From Cocos nucifera (Eukaryota; Streptophyta; Magnoliopsida; Arecales; Arecaceae): a stretch of DNA of 64,000 nucleotides. How positions within the stretch are numbered: the first letter of the stretch is position 1; the number at the start of each line of letters is the position of its first letter. This document shows positions 10,920-21,339 of the stretch, piece by piece. The notes under the pieces are model-generated. The model had not been told where the DNA came from, searched no databases, and saw only the letters and a program-made list of their open reading frames with translations. Where the stretch lies: contig QRFJ01004196.1 in NCBI GenBank assembly GCA_006176705.1, positions 1-64,000 on the forward strand, in the 5' to 3' direction. The position numbers were made by a program, and so were the translations under genes.

Positions 10920-12834
10920 TTAGACCTCGGATGGCTCACCCACTGGAGAGGTCGGGACATTCTCGATCGGCTCCGACCCTTGGGTAGGCTCGGATGCTGC
11001 ACCTATGGATTCAGGATCAACCTTGACATCGGCGTGTGAAGGGCCGACTCTATCCTCCAGCTCTTCTAGGAGGAGATCTAGATCGATGTTGGAAACATTC
11101 TCGGCGACTCGCCCCATGCAGACCTGGAACCCTTCCAAGAAGGCTTTCTGAGCAAAGTCTATTTTGATGTCCTCCATATCCTTGGAGGACTTGAAGTTTT
11201 GCACAACCCTTTCCATGGCAGCATTAACCTCCTCTTGCGCCTTCCTTTTCTCCTTATTTTCTAGGGCTAGCTCAGCCCTCAACTTCGCCATCTCGCCATG
11301 CTCCTCTCTCAGTTCATTTTGAAGGCATTCGACTTCAGATGAATGGGTCTCTGAGGAGACCTTTAGAAAGTCGGCCTCGGCCCGGACCTTCTTAGCTTCT
11401 GTGTGAGCTTCTTCCAGGGCTCTAGAAGCTTCGATCTGATTTTGGCTTGCTGCTTTAGAGTAGGCAAAAAGGTAGTATCCTAGCTACAAAACACATAACA
11501 AATTTGAATTATAAAAGATCACAGTTCCAAAGCTTAATGAGCATGAAGTCAAAATCAGAAGGAACCACTTACCTCTAGAAAGGCAGCAAATGATTCATCG
11601 AACCTCTCGACGTTGTCCTTCTGGTGCATCCTTTCAATGATGTGGGGAAGAATGCTCCCCTCCATTAGTGACTGGACGACCTCTCGATCGTCCAGGGAAC
11701 CCTGCTCTTGGCCAAGGTCCCCTCCTTTGGAGCTCTTAGCCTTCTGCCTAACCTTCTTGCCGACGGCCCTCTTCTTCTTCTCCATAGCTCCCTCTTGCTG
11801 AATAGGAGCAAGAGGGATGGCCTAATCAGATAGGGCTGAGCTCAACACAGTAGCGACGGGTTCAAGGGTCGGACCCGACCAAACTGGCACAGCCCAACTT
11901 GACTCTCCGATCCGGGCCTTCTTTTGTGGTTCACCAGAAGAACCGCCCTTCCTTTTAAGGATCCGGACCCCCTGCATCAAGCGGTTTCATTCTTTGGGGA
12001 TCATTCTATAAAGACAAAGTTAGAAGATTAGAAAAATTGATACCATCTAGCCAGCTGAATATCACAAACTATCTATCAGGTTAAGAGGATTAAGATAGAA
12101 ATTGAACAAGATTTGCTCATCCAAGAGTCTAGGGATTGGTGGAGCGTCAAAGGACTTCAGCTTATCGATCGAGCTCCAATCTTCATTTTCTAGCCCAGGA
12201 GCTCGATAAACCGATTCCCTCACCTCGCCCCATGGAGGTAGCCCTAGTTTTAGGATGGGATGGGAAATGAAGAAGAACTTCTCCTTCTAGTCGTGAATGG
12301 AGGAAGGGGCACCATTAAGCAGTCCCTTCCTCCCAAATTATGGAGACACATACGATCAATCCTTAGCGGTCGGGTGATGTTTAAAGATAAAAAAATTATG
12401 AAATAAGAAAATGGTTGGTCGGATGCTTACCATGGTGCACAGGGAGAGGAATCCTATGATAAATCCAAAGAAGTTCGGTGCCATGGCAACAAGAAAAAAA
12501 TTGAGAAACCTAAATAAGTTAGCTATGAAAAAAGGTAAAGGTAACCTAAGCTCGGTCCAAAAGATTTCAACGTATAGACAGATTCGGTCGGGGGGGGTGA
12601 GTAGGCTCGGTCATCAGGCCTAGGGAGTTCAAACTCATACTCAGGAGGAATTTTAAATTGAATCCTAGCTAAGGAAAGGTCATCAGACCAAAGTCTATAA
12701 GAAATGGTCGCAGGCACAAAAGGATGGGCCGATCCCAAGGGTTCAACCTCCTTAGGAGGTAGGTTCATCAAGCTTAAAGGGGTCAGACTCTCAGAACAAG
12801 TCGACCAAGATCCCTCACTAGACATTTGGATCAA
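10920..12834 (-). pseudogene. Antisense intron-containing gene of G1 (Tat-type antisense ORF, broken)
   Basis: From 12834 leftwards the minus strand reads a start Met, then FKIPPEYEFELPRPDDRAYS, an N-terminal block recurring in Tat antisense proteins. After frameshifts it reads APNFFGFIIGFLSLC and then RLMQGVRILKRKGGSSGE. TGA and TAG stops lie before the 11785 Met. The frame continues through AAFLE, where an 89-bp intron (11484-11572) can be removed in phase 0, and goes on in frame with LGYYLFAYSKAASQNQIEAS, a coiled coil, and AQKAFLEGFQVCMGRVAENV, ending at 10920. The Lys-rich segment after 11785 (EKKKRAVGKKVRQKAK) could be a nuclear signal. Its role is unknown. Because it runs opposite to pol, it would need its own promoter, probably near the 3' LTR. 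Confidence 0.75.
11484..11572 (-). other. Predicted intron in the antisense gene of G1
   Basis: On the minus strand the donor reads GAG|GTAAGTGG at 11573/11572 and the acceptor reads TTTTGTAG|CTAGG at 11484/11483. Both match plant consensus. Removing 89 bp joins two open frames in phase 0 and bypasses the TGA that ends the upstream exon frame. The joined frame stays open for more than 180 codons downstream. Confidence 0.75.
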
Positions 12835-13457
12835 GATAAAATTAAGAAATTATCCAAAAAATTAAAAAAAAAAATGATGTTCAAGCTTCGATAAGAATAG
12901 AAAGAATGAGAAAGTAAGAATGCAGAGATAATCCGAAAAGTGTCGGAAAGCTAACCTAAATTGGTTGAGAAGAAAAAGGAGATGGCGAATGGAGCAAGAA
13001 TCGAAGGAAGGTATGCTGAAAACCAAAGGAAGCAGCTTGGGCTCTCACTCAGGATGAAGAAGAAAACTAGAGGGAGGAAAGGAAGATTTCAGAAGTAGGG
13101 ACTTAGAGGAGGAGGGTAGGCTTAAGTAACCCCTAGAGCCCCAGAGCAGTTATGATTCTAGATTTTCTCCAGCCGATTTCTGATCAATGCATGTCCCACT
13201 CATCATGGCATAAAGCTTCCAATGGACAGACCCTTAATGGCACTGTACTTCGAGCAGACTTCTGATGGAGAATTCAAAAAATGTCTCTTTGGGTCACCAT
13301 GCTTATACAAAGCTCTGATGCCAGCCCAATAAAAGCCAAAATATCCCATCCCACCTGAAAGCGGGAAACCCAATAGGATCAAAAAATCCTTCAAACTTCG
13401 GCAGTCTCCATCCTACTCCCATCCTTCGAACTTCAAACTTGAGAGTAGGAGAGCTAG
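12835..13457. other. Noncoding region of G1 before its 3' LTR
   Basis: No supported coding frame. The end at 13441-13457 (GAGAGTAGGAGAG) is purine-rich and serves as the likely polypurine tract before the LTR. On the minus strand this is the upstream flank of the antisense gene and could hold its promoter, but I see no clear TATA box placed to prove it. Confidence 0.45.
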
Positions 13458-13749
13458 TGTTGGGGATAAATCCATGCCTACCAAAGTTCAACAAAGATTT
13501 TGACTAAATCAATTCCATCTAGTTGTGGTTATAGAAACTAAACCTCAATCCACATGGATATTCAAGCTCTAAATCATTCTGAATAGCCAACCTCCAACAC
13601 TATAGCTAGAGAATCTAATTGACCAAGAAGATTGATTTTGGATTCGATAAGACATCGTGAATTTCTTCTCTATGCAAGCTTGAACAGTCAATACCATCCC
13701 AAAAAATCAGCCAAGTCCCCAGCACTTGCACATCCCATTCAACCGATCT

Positions 13750-14160
13750 CCCTCCAACAGCCGAACCCCTCTAGTAGTCGAACTTCTTTCAGACTCTAAT
13801 AGGCAAACTTCTTTTGGACTCCAACAGACGAACTTCTTCCTGATTCTCCCAATAGGCGAATTCCTCTAGTAGCCAAACTCCTTTCGGACTCCTCCAATAG
13901 GCAAACTCCTTCCAAATTTTCTTAACAGGCAAACTCCTCTAGTAGCCGAACTCCTTCCGGACTCCTCCAATAGGCGAACTCCTTCTAGATTCTCTGAACA
14001 GGCAAACTCCTCTAGTAGTCGAACTCCTTCCAAACTCCAATAGATGAACTCCTTTCGAATTCTCCTAATAGGTGAACTCCTCTAACAAGCGAATTCCTTT
14101 TGGACTCCTCCAATAGGCGAACTCCTTTCGGATTCTCTCTAGTAGTTGGGTTCCTTAGTC
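13750..14160 (+). repeat. Subrepeats in the U3 of the G1 LTR
   Basis: CTCTAGTAG with a following CGAACTCCTT recurs near 13769, 13864, 13938, 14010 and 14146, with a changed copy near 14080. Spacing drifts from 95 to 66 bp. Inside each unit shorter blocks such as GAACTCCTTYCGGACTCC and CAATAGGCGAACTCC repeat. Such arrays in LTR U3 regions are often enhancer-like. Confidence 0.75.
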
Positions 14161-14446
14161 AGATAAATTCTTCCTCAGGTTTCTCCTCTAGTAGAGCTGC
14201 ACGTAGATCTCTCTAGCAGGTCTACTTTATGATTTTAGAAGAGTCTCCTCTCCTACACAATTTCGACCTCGGATACGACATGAACCGACCCACACTCGAA
14301 CTACCTTAAAGGAGTCCGAACTTCTCTAGAATTAATATAGCTCAAAGGTCATCACCAACCGATGCCTACTCCTCTAAACTTTGACTGTCAAATCTCAAAT
14401 GGACTGGCACCTCGTGATAATAGATACTATCCTCCATAATAAACTC

Positions 14447-14452
14447 CACGTG
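14447..14452 (+). promoter_or_regulatory. G-box CACGTG in the G1 LTR
   Basis: CACGTG lies about 70 bp before the TATA box. The G2 LTR has the same hexamer at 35171-35176 at almost the same distance from its TATA box. G-boxes bind bZIP and bHLH factors in plants. Confidence 0.5.
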
Positions 14453-14515
14453 GCCCTAAACGGCCCACTACTCGATAGTTATGGCTATCACTATTAGTTT
14501 GTTATAGGCTCTATC

Positions 14516-14522
14516 TATAAAA
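14516..14522 (+). promoter_or_regulatory. TATA box of the G1 LTR
   Basis: TATAAAAGGG matches the plant TATA consensus and aligns with TATATAAGGG in the G2 LTR. Confidence 0.65.
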
Positions 14523-14756
14523 GGGACCCTCCAAATATATTTTCTCTAGGCTCTCTTCTTCTTCTCAATACTTTGCAACTCTCTTGACTGAGTACTCCAT
14601 TTTTATTGGCCAAAAGAGCTAACTTTATCGTTGAAGGGTCTTGTCGGAGCCACCCCTCCAGGCTTTGGACGAGACTTATTTTGCAGATCACCAATGGTGA
14701 TCTCTTCTTCTCCGACTCCAGTGCTTATCTGGCATTGATCAAATTTTGCACCAATA

Positions 14757-15945
14757 GAAATCATTCTTGAAACTATCCACTAAATCTAATGAAGTAGCTA
14801 TTGTTCTCTACAAACCTATTTACTTGGTTTAATTTTTGAAAAAGTTTGGCTGAAGACATTAAATTTAGCGCTTACTAGGAGGCAACCTAGGTTTTTGCAT
14901 TTAACATTTTCTTTTTATTTTTAGTTTACCTTTGTTTCAGAAATAAGTTGGAGGAAGAACTACAAACCCATGCTAGATGAAGAATAAATAAACCCCAGAC
15001 CGAGCTAAGAATATATTAAATTAGGTAAATTTTTTTTAATATTTTTATTATTTATCACACTCTATTTCTTTCCTCCATTGAGAATAATGAAAATTAAGTT
15101 AGGAGGAAGATAAATAAAAAAAAATTAAGTCCTCAAGTATGATAATGATTAGTCTTACGTACCTAATTTCATGCCAATTTAAAATTTTTCAAGCATTTTA
15201 ATTATTGATTGATTAATGGTTTAAAATTTTTTTGAAATACTAAGGATCAAATTATTAAGAAAACTCGATAAATGGTCAGGTCTAGAATAGAATAAATTTC
15301 TGAGCAATTCTAAAAGCTTCTTCCAACCTATATTCAATAAAGAATTTACTTTACATTGGTATGAGTGAAAAAATATATTATTAAAAAGAAAAGAGGGAAA
15401 TAAAGAGCAAGTTCTATATATTGATCTCCCACTGAGTAACCATGTCCTGTTGCCTAAGTAAGCAATGTTATTCACATTAAAAAGTGGGTAATGTGAAGAA
15501 GCTTGCTATGTAGTTAGTTTTAGTCTATAGCCTATTTGACTCGAGTCAATAAGCTCAAGGGGTTTTCTACACCTAGTGCCCTAAAGTCAACTGATTTGGG
15601 AGTCATTGATCTAAAGCTTGTTACAAGAGTAAAATAAAAGCTTAAGAGGTTAAAACATTGTACTAACTATATTAAAAAAAAAATTTCTAGTCCATATTAA
15701 AGATAAAAGATTTAAAGAATAAAGGTGGAGAATTGATCAAAGAAAAGTTCTAAAATTTTATGTTCTTTACATAACCACTATTTAGGATGGAATTAATAAT
15801 TTAATGATGTATTTCTTAAATCTGTAAATAGGTATCAACTGACTTTAAGGTAACTTGAAGAAACTTTTACATTTTATTGAGTCGGTACATATCTCTAATT
15901 TTTCTTTTCTTACTCGAGGATGAGTAAAACATAAGTTTGGAGGTG
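14757..15945 (+). mobile_element. Athila-type element C, 3' noncoding part
   Basis: The motif AGCGCTTACTAGGAGGCAACC near 14870 is the hallmark of the region after pol in Athila-type elements. Element B has the matching reverse complement near 62470. The stretch ends with the ATAAGTTTGGAGGTG polypurine tract before the LTR at 15946. I see no supported coding frame. The left side is cut by G1, so pol of this copy lies beyond the other end of G1. Confidence 0.75.
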
Positions 15946-16699
15946 TGATAATTATCATAAATTACTAAATAATAGTATTAAATTAAATATTAATTAATAT
16001 TTATTTAAAATAAATTAATATTTTTATTAGTGTTTTGCATGAAAGAAGTCCACTAATGCGAAAACTCGATTTATGGGTTCTAATATAATAAATTTTACTC
16101 AAATCAAAAGCTAAAACAAAAAAGTTATGAAATCCAAAAGTTTAAAATAAAAAAAATGGAAGAAAAAAAGATCGGTGCATGGTGGACCGATCGACCAATC
16201 CATGGAACAAGCACAGACCACCCAGCTTAGTAGGCACGGCGAATCAGCATGCACCACATGGAGGACCTAGACCACCAAGAGGTATACAACATTTTTATCA
16301 CAGCATATAGGGGCATTTCAATAATTTTATCTAGCGTGTCAGCTTTTGATTGGCTGCGGTCTTTGATGTGGCTAATCCATAACAATCTATGACTATAGTT
16401 TTGCATGATCCGATTGTCCTCATCACTTCCCATCGGCATCCAATGATAGATATTCATTCTAACCTGATTAAGGACTTCAGAAGTGATTTGGCATGATCCA
16501 ACGATGGAAATTCATCTAGGCAGAGATCCAATGGTCAGAATCAAATCCAGAGGGTTAATCAAGGGTTTAGCGGCTAATGTTGATAGTTTTTGAGTTAGTT
16601 TTGGATCATTTGATCACAAATCAACTGCCAGAAGTTTCTGGGGTATTAGAAATCGATCCAGACTTAATTTTTGACTCCAAAAATAGCTCCGAAGATCCT
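15946..16699 (+). mobile_element. Athila-type element C, 3' LTR, first part
   Basis: It starts TGATAATTATCATAA, matching the TGATAAGTATCATAA starts of the A and B LTRs on the other strand, and follows a purine tract. It continues AT-rich, then with a segment (ATGGTGGACC, ACAGCATATAGGGGC) also found in the A LTR near 30440-30480. It is cut at 16699 by the G3 LTR. Confidence 0.75.
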
Positions 16700-17607
16700 T
16701 GTTAGGGGTAAACCCTTTTGCTGTCGATGTCCAACAAGATCTCAGGTAACCTCGTCCGACGACAACAACCATGGAAAACTTCAATCAATGACTCCAAAAC
16801 CTACAAGGCATTACGAGTTTAATCCAGACGAGCTTAAATAGTGATGGCGACCCTCCAAGCAGTTGAGTGTTCAGCTCCAATGCAATTTGGCCTAGCCGAC
16901 CTTGAAGCTACTTGAACCCCTTCCCAACTAGAACCCATCAGGACTGTTCAATATTCATTCAACACCAAATCAATAAAACTTCTCCCTGGATGAACTTCTG
17001 CAACCTACGAAGAGTGGTGGACCTCTGCATTCTCGCATCAAGAGCTTTGAGTACGTAGGCAAAAGGTCCTCGTCTCCCTTTTATTTGCCTTCGAACAGTC
17101 TTAAAAATAGCTAAGCTCCAAAAAGAACGAACGAGTCATAAGAGTATCAAATTCATCCACCCATCACAATCGTTAACCAAGTTCTCGCTAGCCAAACTCC
17201 TCCTGATCATCAGACAACCTTAGAGAAGTCAAATTTCCTCCAGCCTTCAATCTTTTGGACTCCCTCAGCAACGTGCCTTCTGGACTCCTTCGGGCCGAAC
17301 TTCTCCAGTCGGACTTCTGTCAAACTCCATCTAGTTATCCAAAGAGCTTATAGGGAGAAAAATATCCCTCGCCAAAGTTCTTGACTTTCAACCTCATTCC
17401 TGCTCAGATTTTTTAATCTTCTCAGAGATGAGTTCATGCTACAAAACCTCCCAAATGCACATCGAAGTTCGGCAGCATGATCTTTAATGATGAAAGAGAA
17501 TTATTGCTATGCTAACCCTATCCTTTGACTGAAAGTGAATAACAGAATTAAAGTAATCCTCCTTCTAGATGAACTCCTCCTATTGAACACCTTCCAGATG
17601 ATCTCCT
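16700..17607 (+). mobile_element. G3: Tat-type Gypsy LTR, first part
   Basis: It starts TGTTAGGGGTAAACCC and has the CGAACTTC and GGACTCC-rich composition of the G1 U3. A 5-bp duplication ATCCT (16695-16699) would precede it. It is interrupted at 17607 by the reverse Copia-1 element, and the remainder would lie beyond the assembly gap. Confidence 0.6.
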
Positions 17608-19897
17608 TGAAGGAGAAATCCTGATTTCTCGATCTAGGTTCATTCCGATCTGATCAGATCAAGAGATATATTTTAAAATTTTTCTCTTGATCCCAATCAG
17701 ATCTTGATATGTTTCAGATCTAATTATTATTATTTTAGAAATCAAAATAAAATTAAATAAATTAAATCATATTTAACTTACCTTGATATGGGTAATCCTA
17801 TTATCCGTTGATGATCCTATATGCAGTGAAAGGTTCTGGATCTAGCCACGCAAGTGCCTGGCCTCTACCGGTGTCCACTCGAGCTAGATCTGGAGATCCT
17901 CTTCTTCTCAATCACATCTCCAAAAATCAGATTTGAATCTGATCTGGAGGATCTTCAAAACTCCTTTTGAAGATCAGCAGTCGTCCTTTGCAGCAGCGCA
18001 GCCTTCTAGCTTTGAGTCACCTTTCTTTGATCTGGATTGCACCAACCAAAAATTCAAAACTCCTTTTGGATGTGGAGAGGAGAGGGAGAAGATGGTTTGG
18101 CATGAAGGAAGAGGGGAGAGGCATCCTTGGGGCATGGGGAGTTGTGATTCAATCAAAATCTGAGTTGGGCGCAGGGTCTTATTTATAGACTAAGCGTGAT
18201 CCAACTCCTCTTCTTCCCAACCAATCACAACTCTTTGTGAAATCAGATCTAAATCTGATTGATGGGAATAGAGTCCCCTGGATTCCTCCTTAGAGGGTGC
18301 CTAAGACCAGTCAAAGTTGGTTCTTAGGAGAACTCTAATTGGAATCCAAAAAGGAGATGGAGTCCTTGTCCAACAAGGACTCCTAGGCGCCTCCAACTTG
18401 GGCACACGCCAAGGGTGGCGTGCGCCCTCCTCCTTGCCAGGTTCTGGCAGGGGGACAGGCCCCCACCAGCTCTCCAATAGGTGCGTGACATGTGGTCAAA
18501 AGTCAAAGTGTCAATGGTCAACATTTGACCAGTCAAAGGTAGACTTTTGACCAAAGTCAAAGAACAAGAAATGGCAGGTGACCAAAAATGGCAGGTAATG
18601 TCTTACAAAATAAGACAACCTTTTCTGACTTGGACAACCTAGACAGACCTCCAGTCAGACCATATGAAGGCCTCTGATTGAGCACAAACTCCTTTGGCTC
18701 AGTCAGGACAACTTATTTATGATAGTAAAAGAAGAACGTTAGGTTCAATCGAGTGCTAGCACGATTTCCTTGAACCTAATTGAATCTCATTCAGATCAAT
18801 TGAACTAGATCAGTTCAATTGATGATCACCAGATTCAAACCCTTGTTTGTGTGACCCAGTTAGGTTCAGTTCTGTATGGTAATGGGATATGTCATGATCT
18901 CTATCATCGACATCATCGAAACTCCTTTCGATGGATCAGAACTCTTCTGATTCGAACAGCTAGAATGATCGATCATCTAAATCATTCTAATTGCTCCCAA
19001 AATCCACCAGTGACACCTAGCAGTATATGGTGGCAACCCATCAGAGCTGAATGCGAACCTCTTGGTGCAGCTACCTGTGTGATTAAGTTCTTCTATCTTG
19101 AGCCCCGATCAGATTAGGGTTAAGGTGAACTCGTCAAACCCTAGTCTCTGTCATATGATGTAATCATTCGATTCAAGTCCAATGTGAAAATCTAAATAGA
19201 AACTCTTTCTATTATTTCACTCTGCCATGGCCATGGGACTTCTGGACTTGATTCTCATGATCATCATAGGGCTGCTCCTCTACCACCGAGGTAGATAGAT
19301 TCCATCTTGATGCAATCCAGTTCCTACAATGAACATGCTATAGCCAACATACACCTCAGGGTTCCATATGGCTAGGAGATCGAGTAATGGTGTAGTCAAA
19401 CTATAACACCCTCAAGGTGAACTGCCGATGCACCTCAGGTCAAAGAACCAGACACACTACTGCAGCATCGAGTCAGTCATTGACGAGAAGGTAGACTTCC
19501 TAATGACTACTCGAGGTGGTCACGCTCAGTGCCCTCGTTCTCTAACGAGTACCTATACTCTCGCTCCGGTGTCTCCACACCATAGACTCAAGACTCATCT
19601 ACTAAAGAGAAGCGATTGTACACCAACCTTCTAGGATCAATCACCATCCTCGTGATGATCCTATGGTCGGGAGCATTTTATGAGTTAATAATGATTATTC
19701 ATGTCTTAAATTTTCAACTCTTGAAAATATGAATTATCATTACCATTAACTCAAAGGATGTATCACAGACACTAAATACACATATGTGATAGAAAATAAC
19801 CCATTTTATTGATATTTAGTCAAAATTATAATTTTGCCCCTAGAAGTGTATTACAAGTGTCAGCCAATTCTGGCTTCTAGGGCACATATATCTAACA
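17608..19897 (-). mobile_element. 3' LTR of the reverse Copia-1
   Basis: Length is 2290 bp, the reverse complement of the LTR at 260-2506. Its inner edge (TAACA at 19897 on the plus strand) is next to the polypurine tract, and its outer edge is TGAAGGAGAAATC at 17608. It carries the TATA box at 18180-18187. Confidence 0.92.
18180..18187 (-). promoter_or_regulatory. TATA box of the reverse Copia-1 LTR
   Basis: TATAAATA on the minus strand, in the same context as in the two other copies of this LTR. Confidence 0.55.
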
Positions 19898-19911
19898 ATC
19901 TCCCACTTGTC
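19898..19911 (-). other. Polypurine tract of the reverse Copia-1
   Basis: On the minus strand AAGTGGGAG lies between the pol stop and the LTR, identical to 246-259. Confidence 0.8.
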
Positions 19912-20429
19912 CTAAAGCCAATTGGCTACAAGTCTAAGTCCCATCTTCTCAAGGTGGGCTTCGATCTTCTGCTGGCCCAACGGCTTTGTAAGTGGGTCTG
20001 CCACATTATCTGTGGAGTTGACTCTCTTGACCTCGACGTAACCCTTCTCGAGGTAATCGCGGATGAGGTGGTATCGCCGCTCAATGTGCTTGGATTTCTG
20101 GTGAGACCTCGGCTCCTTAGCAAGGGCTATGGCGCCATTATTGTCGCAGTATAGAGGAATGGCATCTGATGGCATTACTCCAATTTCTGCAGCAAACTTC
20201 TTTGTACCAGAATGCTTCCTTTGCAGCCTCTGATGCAGCGATATATTCTGCTTCCATGGTGGAATCTGCTATCACGGTTTGCTTGGAACTCTTCCAGCTG
20301 ACAGCACCACCATTGCACACAAACAGACTCCCAGATGTCGACTTTCGATCATCTATATCGGACATGAAATCTGAGTCTGTGTATCCCTGGACTTGGAGTT
20401 CTCCGTTACCAAAGACCAACATCATATCC
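19912..20429 (-). pseudogene. Reverse Copia-1 RNase H (one frameshift)
   Basis: The minus strand reads VQGYTDSDFMSDIDDRKSTS and GGAVSWKSSKQTVIADSTME, then AEYIAASEAAKEAFWYKE, the first two RNase H motifs. One shift near 20150-20170 moves the frame to LYCDNNGAIALAKEPRSHQK and the closing DNVADPLTKPLGQQ. The end is nearly the same as the fragment at 1-245. Apart from the shift the domain looks recent, with all catalytic residues present. Confidence 0.9.
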
Positions 20430-21339
20430 TTAGTTCTTCTTCAAGTACTTAAGGATACATTTCACAGAAGTCCAGTGTTCTTCACCTGGATTTGACTGAT
20501 ATCTGCTTGTGACACTCACAGCATGGGCTATATCAGGTCGTGTACATAGCATGGCATACATGAGGCTCCCTATTGCAGAAGCATAAGGGATCTTGCTCAT
20601 GCATTCTATTTCCTCAGGTGTGCTAGGGCACATCTTCTTGGAAAGATGAATACCATGTCTGAAGGGTATTAATCCCCTCTTAGAGTTTTCCATACTAAAC
20701 CTCTTTAGTACTTTCTCTATGTACATCTTCTGTGAAAGTCCTAGCATCCTATTCGGTCTATCCCTATAGACCTTAATTCCTAGAATAAAGGATGCTTCAC
20801 CTAGGTCTTTCATGGAGAATTCCTTGGACAACCATAATTTGACTGTTGTCATCATGGGAATATCATTCCCAATAAGGAGGATGTCATCCACGTACAATAC
20901 GAGGAAGACAATAGCGCTCCCACTGACCTTTTTGAAGACACACGGTTCCTCTTCATTTTTGATGAAACCAAACATTTTGATCACATCATTGAAATGAGTG
21001 TTCCAGCTCCGAGATGCTTGCTTAAGTCCATATATGGACCTTTGCAGCTTGCAAACCTTGTGATCAGTATCACTGGATGTGAAACCTAGCGGCTGTTCCA
21101 TATAGATATCTTCCTCAAGATATCCATTTCAAGAATGCCATTTTCACGTCCATTTGCCATATTTCATAATCGAAATAGGCTGCAATGGCAAGCAATGTGC
21201 GGATGGATTTTAGCATAGCCACTGGGGAAAAGGTATCCTGATAGTCAATGCCTTCGCATTGACTATAACCTTTTGCTTTTGCGATAGTGCTACTGAATGT
21301 CCCAATTCCATTTGCACAATCTTTTCTTGAGAGATCCAT
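20430..21339 (-). pseudogene. Reverse Copia-1 reverse transcriptase (one break near 21100)
   Basis: The 21101-20430 frame is open for 223 codons and shows CKLQRSIYGLKQASRSWN, LYVDDILLIGND (the intact YVDD catalytic box), FSMKDLGEASFILGIKVYRD and YASAIGSLMYAMLCTRPDIA. The upstream piece 21339-21115 has GIDYQDTFSPVAMLKSIRTL and WQMDVKMAFLKW. The two are separated by a short frame break. Sequence conservation places it in the Tork/Angela branch of Copia. It is the best preserved polymerase in the window. Confidence 0.9.

Larger units (their letters stand above)
2507..14756 (+). mobile_element. G1: Tat-type Ty3/Gypsy LTR retrotransposon (5' part missing, interrupted)
   Basis: The order protease, reverse transcriptase, RNase H, integrase without a chromodomain, tandem repeats, antisense coding region, 3' LTR is that of the Tat lineage of plant Gypsy elements. 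The left boundary here is a Copia insertion, so its 5' LTR and gag lie to the left of the window. A Copia-1 solo LTR (4841-7112) interrupts RNase H. The 3' LTR starts TGTTGGGGATAAA at 13458 and ends at 14756. All frames carry stops, so the copy is dead. Confidence 0.85.
13458..14756 (+). mobile_element. 3' LTR of G1 (Tat-type)
   Basis: The LTR starts TGTTGGGGATAAATCC after a purine tract and ends CACCAATA, apparently a changed CACCAACA; the related LTR of G2 ends CACACCAACA. Length is 1299 bp. It shares the distal promoter part with the G2 LTR at 34076-35459 (G-box, TATA box, AGTACTC..TTTTTATTGGC block). The flank after 14756 is Athila-type sequence. The 5-bp duplication would be GAAAT, but the left partner is outside the window. 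Confidence 0.8.

Noticed and set aside
12411..12623. Plus-strand frame of 70 codons
   Set aside because: It is the opposite strand of the antisense gene, which has family-like motifs; the plus-strand frame has none.
9893..12834. A captured host gene in G1
   Set aside because: The motifs match antisense proteins that recur in Tat elements of many plants, so it is more likely a resident element gene than a recent capture.
18317..18560. Overlapping open frames on both strands in the Copia-1 LTR
   Set aside because: They lie wholly inside the LTR, have no family signature, and are not kept in the two other copies of the same LTR.
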